Of a stretch of 54,129 nt of DNA, positions 8,491 through 16,939 are shown one piece after another. The DNA is taken from the NCBI GenBank assembly GCA_023383055.1, contig JAHDYP010000029.1:1-54129 (forward strand), written 5' to 3'. Position numbers and translations under genes: made by a program. The stretch's first letter is position 1. Each line of letters starts with the position of its first letter. Source of the DNA: Verrucomicrobiota bacterium. Its GTDB lineage: Bacteria > Verrucomicrobiota > Verrucomicrobiia > Limisphaerales > JAHDYP01. Under the pieces are notes generated by a model that was given only the letters and a program-made list of their open reading frames with translations, searched no databases and was not told the DNA's origin.

Positions 8491-10293
8491 ATGGAACATT
8501 ACCTGATCCTTGGCCTGATTGCGGTCGCCCTGACGCTGTTCGCACTGGAAATGGCGCGTCCGGACGTCGTGGCCATTGGCGTCATGCTGGTGCTGCTCCT
8601 CTCCGGCACGGTCAATCTCCAGGAAGGCTTCTCCGGATTCAGCAGCCCGGCCGTGATCACGGTCGTCGCCATGTTCATTCTCAGTTCGGGATTGGTGCGC
8701 ACCGGCGTGGCCGATTACCTGGCCGGTTCCATCATCCGGCTGGGAGGGGGGCACCCGGTGTTGCTGACCCTCGTGGTGATGATCACGGTCGGTTTGATGT
8801 CCGCGTTCATGAACAACATCGGCGCCGTGGCCATTCTGTTGCCAACCATGTTCGTCATCGCGCAGAAGTCCAATTACCCGGTCACCAAGCTGTTGATCCC
8901 CCTCTCGTTCGGCTCTTTGCTCGGCGGGTTGATGACCTTGATCGGAACCCCACCCAATCTCCTCTGCTCGATGGCCCTCGAGGAGGCCGGCTTCCGAGGC
9001 TTCCGGATGTTCGACTTCTTACCCACCGGCGCGGCGGTGATGATCACGGGCGCACTCTATATGGCGCTGGCCGGACGGTTCCTGATCCCGGCACGTCCAG
9101 AATCCCCCAGCCTGACCCAGCAATACCACCTCGAAGGTTATCTCACCGAGGTGCTCGTCCCCGAAAAAAGCCCCTTGATCGGCAAGTCCCTCGCGCAATC
9201 CGATTCGCTCAAGGAAATGGAATTGACCGTGCTCCGCCTCCGGCGCGCCCGCGAACCCCAAAAAAGCTTCGTGCCCTCCCCCACCACGGTGCTCGAGGAG
9301 GGCGACCGCCTCGTGGTCGAGGGCAACATCGAACCCCTGCTCAAGCGCAAGGATGCCGGCCCGCTGAGGATTTACGCCGAAACGAAGTTCGACGACGCCT
9401 CGCTGACCGGCGAAGGAGTGCAACTCGCCGAGGTGGCGGTCGCCCCCAACGCCACCCTTCTCGGCAACTCGATCAATCAGGGGCATCTCCGCCGCCGCTA
9501 CAATGTGCTGGTGCTGGCCTTGCGCCGACGCGGCCGTTCCATCCGCCAACGGTTCACCTCCGTCCCCCTGGCGGTCGGCGACGTGCTCCTGGTCCAGGGA
9601 TCTCCCGAGGCGGTGGGCGAGATGGCGCGCAGTCACGATTTCCTGGTGGCGAAACGTCTCGAACACGCCACCCGAGACGCCCGCCGCGCGCCGCTGACGC
9701 TGGCGATCATGGCGCTGGCGGTCGCCAGCGCGGCGACCGGCCTGGTGCACATCTCGGTGGCGGGCTGGCTGGGGGTGCTGCTGATGGCGGTCACCGGTTG
9801 CGTGCGGGTCCAGGACATGTACCACCAGGTCGAATGGCGCGTCGTCTTTCTCATCGCCTGCATGATGCCGCTCGGCATCGCCATGAACGATCAGCATACC
9901 GGCACCGCCCGCTGGCTGGCGGAGCAGGTCACCCGGTGGACCGGCGATTACGGGCCACTGGTGGTTCTGGCCAGCCTGTTTCTCTTCACCACCCTGGTCA
10001 CCGAGGTCATGTCCAACGCCGCCGCCGCGGTGCTCCTGGCCCCGATCGGGGTGGCCATCGCCGTCGGCCTCGGCCTCGAGCCCTATCCCTTCCTCATGGC
10101 CATTGCCATCGGCGCGTCCACCACTTTCCTGACCCCCATCGGCCACCAGGCCAACGTGCTCGTTTATGGCGTGGGCAACTACCGGTTCGCCGACTTCCCG
10201 CGGGTCGGGCTGTTGCTGAATCTCCTGGTCTTCGGGGTTACCATGGTGGTGGTGCCCATCGTCTGGCCATTCACCCCGCTCGCGGTTCCCTGA
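8491..10293 (+). CDS. SLC13-family permease with two RCK_C (TrkA-C) domains
   Basis: A 600-aa inner-membrane anion/cation symporter-type protein. Helices in the N-terminal half (about 5-205) include FMNNIGAVAILLPTMFVIA and LIGTPPNLLCSMAL, which match the SLC13/ArsB-like ion-transporter signatures. Two cytosolic TrkA-C/RCK_C domains sit in the middle (about 210-290 and 305-385; for example LEEGDRLVVEGN and LAVGDVLLVQGSPEAV). A second helical half follows, with VMSNAAAAVLLAPIGVAIA and LTPIGHQANVLVYG. Such proteins move sulfate, dicarboxylates or other anions with Na+ or H+; the RCK_C pair probably binds a regulatory ligand. The ATG has GCGAGG close upstream. Substrate not determinable. Confidence 0.87.
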   Translation: MEHYLILGLIAVALTLFALEMARPDVVAIGVMLVLLLSGTVNLQEGFSGFSSPAVITVVAMFILSSGLVRTGVADYLAGSIIRLGGGHPVLLTLVVMITVGLMSAFMNNIGAVAILLPTMFVIAQKSNYPVTKLLIPLSFGSLLGGLMTLIGTPPNLLCSMALEEAGFRGFRMFDFLPTGAAVMITGALYMALAGRFLIPARPESPSLTQQYHLEGYLTEVLVPEKSPLIGKSLAQSDSLKEMELTVLRLRRAREPQKSFVPSPTTVLEEGDRLVVEGNIEPLLKRKDAGPLRIYAETKFDDASLTGEGVQLAEVAVAPNATLLGNSINQGHLRRRYNVLVLALRRRGRSIRQRFTSVPLAVGDVLLVQGSPEAVGEMARSHDFLVAKRLEHATRDARRAPLTLAIMALAVASAATGLVHISVAGWLGVLLMAVTGCVRVQDMYHQVEWRVVFLIACMMPLGIAMNDQHTGTARWLAEQVTRWTGDYGPLVVLASLFLFTTLVTEVMSNAAAAVLLAPIGVAIAVGLGLEPYPFLMAIAIGASTTFLTPIGHQANVLVYGVGNYRFADFPRVGLLLNLLVFGVTMVVVPIVWPFTPLAVP

Positions 10294-10398
10294 AGCCCAC
10301 TGCCGTCGGACAAACCGCGCAATCCGACGGCTTCATGCCCTTGGAAAACCGGTCGGTCAAACACCTTTACCCATGAAAAATCCGAGCTAGGATCCGGC

Positions 10399-11328
10399 AT
10401 GACCTTACCCCGGGTGATTCGGCGAATTCTCTGGATCGTAGGAGGACTGGCATTGCTGGCGATCCTGCTGGCAGGCGGACTGTGGTGGTATTTCCATCCC
10501 GCGGTCCAGCGCACCGACGGCATCGTCTACGGGCAACGGGGCGCGCGACCGCTCGTCCTGGACTGGCTTCGCCCGCGGCAACCCAATGGCGCGGGGGTGC
10601 TGGTGCTGGTCAGCGGCAGTTGGAAATCCGGAACGGCGGGCAGCTTCCAGCCCTGGATGGCCGCCTCCCTCCTGCGCCGCGGCTACACGGTGTTCGCCAT
10701 CTACCATGTGTCGCAACCCGAAGCCACCGTCATGGAGATCGTCGACGACATGCACCGCGCCGTGCGGTTCGTCCGTCATCAAGCCCGCGCCTATGGCGTC
10801 AACCCCGCCCAACTCGGCGTCACCGGCGGCAGCGCCGGCGGACATCTCAGCCTGATGCTGGCCACCCGCGGAGGACCGGGGCCAACCGACGCCGCCGACC
10901 CCGTGGACCGCGAAAGCAGCGCGGTCCAGGCCGTGGCCATCTTCTTTCCCGTCACCGATCTGTTGAACCTCGGCAAATCGACTGAGAACCTGGGCGACGG
11001 CGGTCCGCCCAAGAGCTATCGCCGCTCTTTCGGGCCGGAAGCGGCCACCAACCTGGCGGTGTGGAAAACAATCGGACGCGACACTTCACCCATCTACCAT
11101 GTCGGAACCCATCTGCCGCCGGTCCTGATCGTGCACGGAGACGCGGATACGCTCACCCCGCTGGAACAATCCGAATGGTTTCAGGCCAAGGCGCTCGAAG
11201 CCGGACGCCCCATCGAATTGATCGTTCACCGCGGCGGCCGGCACGGCTGGCTGACCATGGTGTTTGATATTCGGCGGTTTGCCGACTGGTTTGACCGCCA
11301 CCTGCGGCAGCAGGGGTCCGCGGGTTGA
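10399..11328 (+). CDS. Membrane-anchored alpha/beta-hydrolase (esterase/acetylesterase-like)
   Basis: A 309-aa serine hydrolase with one N-terminal membrane segment (about 10-32, IVGGLALLAILLAGGLWWYF), so the catalytic domain probably lies in the periplasm. The nucleophile elbow is GGSAGGH (Ser145), the likely acid is Asp250 in VHGDADTLTP, and the histidine is His282 in GGRHGWL, giving a complete triad. The sequence is nearest to the BD-FAE/carbohydrate-esterase-like group that deacylates sugars, which would suit the neighbouring glycoside hydrolases, but this is inference. It stands alone, about 105 bp after the permease gene, and converges on the LamG gene across a strong inverted repeat. 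Confidence 0.83.
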   Translation: MTLPRVIRRILWIVGGLALLAILLAGGLWWYFHPAVQRTDGIVYGQRGARPLVLDWLRPRQPNGAGVLVLVSGSWKSGTAGSFQPWMAASLLRRGYTVFAIYHVSQPEATVMEIVDDMHRAVRFVRHQARAYGVNPAQLGVTGGSAGGHLSLMLATRGGPGPTDAADPVDRESSAVQAVAIFFPVTDLLNLGKSTENLGDGGPPKSYRRSFGPEAATNLAVWKTIGRDTSPIYHVGTHLPPVLIVHGDADTLTPLEQSEWFQAKALEAGRPIELIVHRGGRHGWLTMVFDIRRFADWFDRHLRQQGSAG

Positions 11329-11379
11329 CGGTGGCGGGCGACAGCCGCAACGGTCTGCCCTTTGCCGTTCCCGGAGGAA

Positions 11380-11436
11380 AACCGCGCCGCACGGAACGAT
11401 GACATCGCGAACCGATCGTTCCGGAACGGCGCGGTT
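11380..11436. terminator. Two-tier inverted repeat between convergent genes
   Basis: An outer perfect 10-bp stem (AACCGCGCCG at 11380-11389 with CGGCGCGGTT at 11427-11436) encloses an inner perfect 9-bp stem (CGGAACGAT at 11392-11400 with ATCGTTCCG at 11415-11423). It lies in the 134-bp gap between two converging genes, where a bidirectional transcription stop is expected. There is no long T tract on either side, so intrinsic termination is inferred. Confidence 0.55.
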
Positions 11437-11462
11437 GAGCTTCGAACTGTCCCGTTGGTCTA

Positions 11463-14400
11463 TCAAGGACTCCGCAAGCGCCAAAACCTCTGCTGGCCGC
11501 TTGGGGTGACCCGGTAGGGACTCGTCGCGTCAGGAACCACCTCCCAATCGGCGAGATCATCCGTTGCTTCCACGCTCGCGGTGCCTTCCCACGAGATGAC
11601 GATTTCGCCACCGTCGATCTCGATAGCAGCGATGATTTCCGTTACCGGCGGCTGGCCGGCCAGGTAATGCGTCAGAATCCGGGCGGGCGAGAGAGCCCTG
11701 CTGTAAACGGCGGCTTCATCGATGACACCTTCGAAGAAGTAATTCCCGGTCGGACTCTCGGTTGCCCCGGCGCCAAAGCGCAGGACATTCGCATCGTTGG
11801 GAACGTAGACGGACTGATTGGCACCGGCCTCCTGGCCATTCACGAAGAACCGTTTGGTGGTGCCGTCATAAGTCCCGGCCAGGTGGACCCACGCGTCGTT
11901 CTGGACCGGGACATTGCCCAGCCCATCCCAGCCCGCGCCCGTGCCGCTCCAGAACTGCCAGTTGTTGTTTGGATCCGCGTAGAAGATGAAGCCTTCCTGC
12001 GGCGGATCCCCCCGCGAGGTCATCGGGGAGCGATGGCCGGTTCCGCCGGTCACCTTGGCCCAGCACTCGAAGGTGAACTGAGGCGGGTTGAGGGCGGCGG
12101 CCCAGGGAACCTCCACAAAAGCGGCGGCGGCCTGGGTGAAGCTGGCGGCGGTGTTGTCGTCGCCGGCGAGGGCACCGGTTGCGCCGAGAATGACTCCGGC
12201 GCCATACGTGCCAGGGTGGTTCCCCATGGCGTCGGCAGCGGTCGTGCCCTCAGTTTCGCTCAAACGCCAGTAGGCAACCGGCCCATCCCGGAGGACGGTG
12301 GCGTCGTAAGTGGCTTCCGGTCCCACCACAACGATCGTCGCCCGCTGACTCTCGGTGGTTCCGGCGGCGTTGGTCACGTCCACATTATAGGCTCCCGCGG
12401 TTGCGGCATCAGCGTTCATAAGGGTGAGCGTGCCTTGGGTTTCTCCCTCGAGCGGTTGGTTGTCTTTCTTCCACTGGTAGGAGAGGGGCGTGCCGGTGCG
12501 CGCCTCCACGGTCAGGGTCACCGTCCTCCCCGCGACCACCTCGGTGGATTGCGGGTGGACGTCAATGATCGGGGCAATGGTCGGGCTGAAGGCTGCGGCC
12601 CAGTGATCCGCGATCTGCGCGGGGGTGAGGGCATTGCCGTAAACGGACACTTCATCGACTCGTCCGACGAAGAAGAAGGAACCGGTCTCATCCTCGGTTG
12701 ACCCGCCGCCAATGCGGAGGAGCGGCGGCAGTTCGGCGGGGTCGATGGGTGCGTAAGTGGCAACCCGACTTTCGACCAGGGCGCCGTTCACGTAGAAGGC
12801 CACGTTCGCACCGTCGTAGCTGCCCACCAGATGTGTCCATTCCCCGTTGATGATCGGAGGGCCATCAAGGATGACCCAGGTGGCGGTGCCATCGCCAATC
12901 CGGAACTGCCACCGGTTCGCGTCGGTTGCGTAGAAGAGCCATCCTTTCCCATACGGGGGTATGGCGGTGTCGCTGAAATCGCGGAAGGTCAGCGGGGACG
13001 TAAACGCGCCGCCGCCGCCGGTGCGCATAGCCCACAACTCCACGGTAAACCGCGGGGTGGAGAGTTCGTCATTGATGAACACTTCCGCTTTCGAGGTGTC
13101 GATGCCGCGGAAGGCGACGGCGGCGTTGGCGTCGCCCAGCAGCGCGCCCGGCTGTTGATAATCGACGTCCACGAAATACTGCGAGTTGACCAGGAAATTC
13201 CGTTCGTCGATGGGTGACGGCGCCTGGTCCGCCTCATTCAAACGCCAGAATGCCAGCGGGCTGTCCGCCAGGATGCGATTGCCGTAGCTGGAGCCCGGCA
13301 CCGCCGGGACGATCAGTTTGGCCGGACCCGCGGTGACGGACTCGCCCGCGTAGGTGATCTCGAGGGTGTAATCCCCGGTATCCGACGGGGCGGTGCTGGC
13401 AAGGGAAATGGCCCGGTCGTTGGCGCCGTCGATGACGGTGCCGTTTTTCCGCCAAACGAAGGTGTACCCTTCGATCTCCGGCAGGGTGACGCTCAGCGTG
13501 GCGGGGAAACCGTTCAGGACCGTCTGGTTGCTGCCCTCGTTGAACGGGGGTGCCACGATGTCCAATGCGGCTTCGGCGCTGGTTACGGCGCCGCCCTCGT
13601 TCGAAACCAGGACGCGGTAAATGCCGGCGTCCGCGACAGTCACGTTCGTCAGGGTCAAGGTCTCTTCCGTGGCATCTTCGATGATTTCCGAATCCCGGCT
13701 CCATTGGTATTGGAGAGGAAGAGTGCCCGTGGCGACCACCGTAAAAGAGACGGTGGCGTTGGGGGTGCCAATCACGACGGACTGCGGTTGGGGTTGGCCC
13801 GTGATGTCCGGCGCCACGATGGGCGGGGTGATTCCGGTCGTGGCAAAGTGGGCCGCCACCTGCGCGGAAGTGAGGGCGCGGTCATAGACGACGACCTCGT
13901 CCAGGATGGCATGGAGTTTATCGGCTTCACCCGTCATCGAGCGGCTGAGCGTCTGCATTTCAAGGTTCACCACGGCGTTCATCGATCCCCGGTGGACTCC
14001 ATTCAGATAGATGAACGTCTGGGTGCCCGAGCGGACGAAGACCATGTGCGACCATTCGTTCAGGGGCGCCACTGTGCCTTCGAGGTAATGGTCGGCCACG
14101 CCATACTGGGTGACGCCACCACGGTAATCGCCATACACCGGGAATGAGTTCCACTGTTCCAGTCGGACAGAAGTGCTTGGGCCATTAAGCAGGGCCTGGG
14201 ACACATTCTCCGCCGTCTTGTAAATCATGAACTCCGCCGTCCAATCGCCCGCGATTGTCTGGGTGGACCAGTTGTCGGCAAACTGGACGAGATCGTTGTT
14301 CCCGCCCGGTTCCGGTTGACCCGGGAAGATCGCGGCCTGTCCAGGGCCAAGCAGACCGGGTTGGTTGATCGTCACGCCAACGTATGTGCCATTCAGGCCG

Positions 14401-14555
14401 CCCGACCCGTGATCGGTCAGGATCGTCCCGGAGGTTTCGTCGAACCGATACCAGTTCCTGGGGGTATCGGCGGATACTGCTGCCTGCCACTCGCTCAGCC
14501 CGGCGTGCGCCGAGGTCACGAGCATCAAGGAAACCAGGCATTGCATGGTCTTCAT
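11463..14555 (-). CDS. Large exported LamG/Ig-domain protein
   Basis: A 1030-aa secreted protein with a short signal peptide (MKTMQCLVSLMLVTSAHA). Three concanavalin-A-like LamG_3 domains are recognisable at about 25-240, 425-650 and 745-960; each opens with a WYRFDETSGT/FWRLNEADQ/YWRLSETEGT strand and closes with DEVVVYDRALTSAQVAAH-like segments. Ig-like modules lie between them (for example PLQYQWSRDSEIIEDATEET and PLSYQWKKDNQPLEGETQ). The end, DLADWEVVPD...RFWRLRSP, is the short tail seen on many verrucomicrobial exported proteins. LamG_3 domains often bind carbohydrate or extracellular matrix, so a polysaccharide-binding or surface role next to the glycoside hydrolases is plausible. No catalytic domain is visible. 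The 222 bp upstream contain no gene. Confidence 0.85.
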   Translation of the reverse strand: MKTMQCLVSLMLVTSAHAGLSEWQAAVSADTPRNWYRFDETSGTILTDHGSGGLNGTYVGVTINQPGLLGPGQAAIFPGQPEPGGNNDLVQFADNWSTQTIAGDWTAEFMIYKTAENVSQALLNGPSTSVRLEQWNSFPVYGDYRGGVTQYGVADHYLEGTVAPLNEWSHMVFVRSGTQTFIYLNGVHRGSMNAVVNLEMQTLSRSMTGEADKLHAILDEVVVYDRALTSAQVAAHFATTGITPPIVAPDITGQPQPQSVVIGTPNATVSFTVVATGTLPLQYQWSRDSEIIEDATEETLTLTNVTVADAGIYRVLVSNEGGAVTSAEAALDIVAPPFNEGSNQTVLNGFPATLSVTLPEIEGYTFVWRKNGTVIDGANDRAISLASTAPSDTGDYTLEITYAGESVTAGPAKLIVPAVPGSSYGNRILADSPLAFWRLNEADQAPSPIDERNFLVNSQYFVDVDYQQPGALLGDANAAVAFRGIDTSKAEVFINDELSTPRFTVELWAMRTGGGGAFTSPLTFRDFSDTAIPPYGKGWLFYATDANRWQFRIGDGTATWVILDGPPIINGEWTHLVGSYDGANVAFYVNGALVESRVATYAPIDPAELPPLLRIGGGSTEDETGSFFFVGRVDEVSVYGNALTPAQIADHWAAAFSPTIAPIIDVHPQSTEVVAGRTVTLTVEARTGTPLSYQWKKDNQPLEGETQGTLTLMNADAATAGAYNVDVTNAAGTTESQRATIVVVGPEATYDATVLRDGPVAYWRLSETEGTTAADAMGNHPGTYGAGVILGATGALAGDDNTAASFTQAAAAFVEVPWAAALNPPQFTFECWAKVTGGTGHRSPMTSRGDPPQEGFIFYADPNNNWQFWSGTGAGWDGLGNVPVQNDAWVHLAGTYDGTTKRFFVNGQEAGANQSVYVPNDANVLRFGAGATESPTGNYFFEGVIDEAAVYSRALSPARILTHYLAGQPPVTEIIAAIEIDGGEIVISWEGTASVEATDDLADWEVVPDATSPYRVTPSGQQRFWRLRSP

Positions 14556-14777
14556 CAGGATTTACTTTCTCGGATGGGCCCGCTGCCCCGGGCCCGCCCG
14601 GCGGCTCTGGCTTTACGAATGCCATCACCGCCCATGCAGTTCCGGGGACGCGAAAGCCTGACTATGGTTGTGGGGAAGTGTGTCGCATGACAGTAAACTC
14701 CCGTCACCCGGGTAAGGCAAGGGTGAAGATCTGGAAATGTCGTCGCCGGAGTGGCGGAAGGTCGCTGGTGGTTGAAT

Positions 14778-16214
14778 TCAGTCCAGCCGGGCATTGCGGC
14801 TCCCCGGTGCGGGGTACTGCTTCGCCGCGTCGTCGAGCACCAGCACCCAATCGATCATTTCGCCCGGATCGGGCGGTGTGAACTCGCGATCGTTAGTGTT
14901 GGGGAACATGCCGATCTCGCGGGCGGTGCCGTCGCGCGGGTTGAACCACCAGGCCCGGATCCGCGGGCCCTGGATCATGTTCAGGCGCACCTTGAAAGTC
15001 CGCCCGACCGGCGCGTAAACCATCGCATACGTGCCGGCCCGATCGCGTGTCGCCACAAACCGGTAACGACCCGATCCCGGCACGCTCGTAGGCACGCGGT
15101 CGGTCACGATCACGGAATCGTCCGGAATGCGATCGAGGAACGGCCGGGATTCGATAAGCCACCGGCCCTGCTGCATCTGGCCGGCGCCGGGCTGGTCGAT
15201 GGCTTCGTACCATGGCAGCAGGGGGTTGTTAACGGGCGGTTTTTGAGGCGACCACATCTGCCAGACGGAATGATGACCGTAAGTGTGGCCGAACGCGCCG
15301 GAGAACAAACCCCAGTAAAGCGGACGTCGCACATCGCCGGCGATCGAATGTCCGAACTTGTCCGCGTTGAAAGAAACCGGGTGATCCTCATACATCGGTT
15401 CGCCATCCAGCACCGGCTTGAGCGGCGTGCGGTCGTAGTCGGCCCGGGTGTTCTGGTAACCCTCGGTGAACTTCGCGTTGTGTCCGTTCTGGCGCAGGTT
15501 GAAATCCAGCCAGTCCGAGTCGTGGAAGTACTGCGCGGAACCGGCGCCGCCGGAAGGGTGGAACGTGATCAGGTTGCGGCCACCATCGCCTTTCCGCAAA
15601 CCGCGCGCCATCGCGGCCACGATCTCACGCTGGGTCTCGTTCTCCACCGGCCGATCGCCGCCAGTGATCCAGATTACGCCCCGGTCGCGGTATCGACGGC
15701 CCAGCCATTCGCCATACCCCCCGGCGTTGGCCACCGTAAAAACCTCCGGTCCCACCCCCCATTTCTTGTTCCACTTGTCGCCCCACGTCGGCAACATCCC
15801 CACATACAACCCAAGGGCGTTCGCCTTCGCCACAATGTGGTCAACATGATCCCAGTAATCGTTGCCCGGTCCCTCCTTCAAGTCAGGCCGGGTCGGATCG
15901 CCGTCGATCAACGGTCGATGACCGTACGGATTCGGATCGTTCAAACCATCCAACTCCGCCAACGCCACCGCCTGGATCACGGTAAATCCTTTTCGCGCGC
16001 GATTCTCCAGATAACGATCCGCTTCCTCGCGGTTCAACCGATGAAACAACTCCCACGCCGTGTCGCCCAGCCAGAAGAATGGTTCCCCACCGCCCTTAAC
16101 CAAATACCGCCGGTTCTCGCTGACACGCAACTCAGGCATCGTCGCCGCCTCAGTCAGCCCCGCCCCACTCACCAGAACCATGATCGCAGCCATCCCTTTC
16201 GTCAGAGTTCGCAT
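14778..16214 (-). CDS. GH140-like apiosidase-family glycoside hydrolase
   Basis: A 478-aa exported enzyme of the DUF4038/apiosidase-like (GH140) group. The chosen ATG at 16212-16214 gives a clean signal peptide ([20 protein letters not shown]); the open frame continues 59 codons upstream but would then overlap the next gene. Features of the (beta/alpha)8 fold include [20 protein letters not shown] at the first strand, the helix [29 protein letters not shown] (candidate catalytic Asp) and [14 protein letters not shown] (candidate catalytic Glu). The C-terminal beta domain follows (about 385-478; [20 protein letters not shown]). Characterised GH140 enzymes release apiose-containing side chains from rhamnogalacturonan II. 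Family resemblance is strong; the substrate is inferred. Confidence 0.82.
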   Translation of the reverse strand: MRTLTKGMAAIMVLVSGAGLTEAATMPELRVSENRRYLVKGGGEPFFWLGDTAWELFHRLNREEADRYLENRARKGFTVIQAVALAELDGLNDPNPYGHRPLIDGDPTRPDLKEGPGNDYWDHVDHIVAKANALGLYVGMLPTWGDKWNKKWGVGPEVFTVANAGGYGEWLGRRYRDRGVIWITGGDRPVENETQREIVAAMARGLRKGDGGRNLITFHPSGGAGSAQYFHDSDWLDFNLRQNGHNAKFTEGYQNTRADYDRTPLKPVLDGEPMYEDHPVSFNADKFGHSIAGDVRRPLYWGLFSGAFGHTYGHHSVWQMWSPQKPPVNNPLLPWYEAIDQPGAGQMQQGRWLIESRPFLDRIPDDSVIVTDRVPTSVPGSGRYRFVATRDRAGTYAMVYAPVGRTFKVRLNMIQGPRIRAWWFNPRDGTAREIGMFPNTNDREFTPPDPGEMIDWVLVLDDAAKQYPAPGSRNARLD

Positions 16215-16333
16215 GCGCGGTTTATAGCCCCCGATCGCCGGGAACAACAGCTCTTTCCCCCGGCGATCCTGGGAAAACCGGCGATTAACCCGAAGCCTCA
16301 TCCGGGGGGGGCTCCGGGTGACCGCTGCTCGCG

Positions 16334-16717
16334 CTACTGCTGCGCCGGCTTGAGAACCAGCCGAAAAACCGTGGCGCCCAAACGCACGCACTTCTCAACC
16401 GGAATGACGCGGCTCCGTCTACCACGGCTCTTCCAAAGGAACTCACCCTTGGCGGCGGTTGCCAATCCCGCGCGGGTGATCACGAGCTCGAGGATCTCGG
16501 CGGCCAATGAACGGTCGGACACGATGGTTCCCACGCCGGAACCGAAGGCGATCCAAGAGACCTCCAGCCCCATCGGAAGCGGCTGCAGTTCCACCGCGTC
16601 GTCTTTGTCCCTGAAAGCCTGGGATAAAATGTTGTTGAGGTATTCCTCGGCGCGTCGTGTTTCAGTTGAACCCTTCAACGCCGGGTCCGGAGCTGGATGA
16701 GGAGTCTGGTCCTTCAT
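16334..16717 (-). CDS. Uncharacterised small protein
   Basis: A 127-aa protein not recognised as any known family. The ATG at 16715-16717 is preferred; an in-frame ATG ten codons upstream (16747) is the alternative. It has no signal peptide or membrane helix. A central helical/strand region ([19 protein letters not shown]) is followed by a basic stretch ([15 protein letters not shown]) and a strand-rich end ([14 protein letters not shown]), suggesting a compact alpha/beta fold. It lies between the GH140-like gene (same strand, about 120 bp away) and the divergent GH5-like gene. Translation is supported only by the open frame and protein-like composition. Confidence 0.5.
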   Translation of the reverse strand: MKDQTPHPAPDPALKGSTETRRAEEYLNNILSQAFRDKDDAVELQPLPMGLEVSWIAFGSGVGTIVSDRSLAAEILELVITRAGLATAAKGEFLWKSRGRRSRVIPVEKCVRLGATVFRLVLKPAQQ

Positions 16718-16765
16718 GCGACGGATGCTAATCCATCCTGACCGCACCTGCCAACCCTATCAGGA

Positions 16766-16809
16766 ACGTCCCGATTCCATGTCGCATATGCGACATGGAA
16801 TCGGGACGT
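16766..16809. repeat. Perfect 44-bp palindrome (REPIN-like)
   Basis: The 22-bp arms are exact reverse complements centred on CATATG, with no loop; each arm contains CCATGTCGCAT. It lies in the divergent gap between the small unknown gene and the GH5-like gene. Eight bp further right begins a 26-bp sequence that recurs beyond the GH5-like gene, and that copy also contains CCATGTCGCA. Perfect symmetry at this length is the shape of REP doublets (REPINs) mobilised by REP-associated tyrosine transposases (RAYTs); a regulatory site or terminator is possible. Confidence 0.75.
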
Positions 16810-16816
16810 AGGGCAA

Positions 16817-16842
16817 AACCTCGAACCTGTCCCCAGGTCGCA
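16817..16842 (+). repeat. Direct repeat copy 1, left of GH5-like gene
   Basis: Begins AACCTCGAACCTGTCCCCA and ends GTCGCA; 25 of 26 positions match the copy at 20063-20088, in the same orientation. The AACCTGTCCCC core recalls intergenic sequences associated with RAYT/REP elements (recalled, not checked). It sits 98 bp before the GH5-like start. Confidence 0.7.
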
Positions 16843-16939
16843 CCTCCGTTCACCGTGAACGGCGTCACGCTCCCCAAGAGCGTCCGCCGTAGCGAGGTCA
16901 AACGGTTGACCCGCGCGATTTCCCGACTACGCTTCCGGC

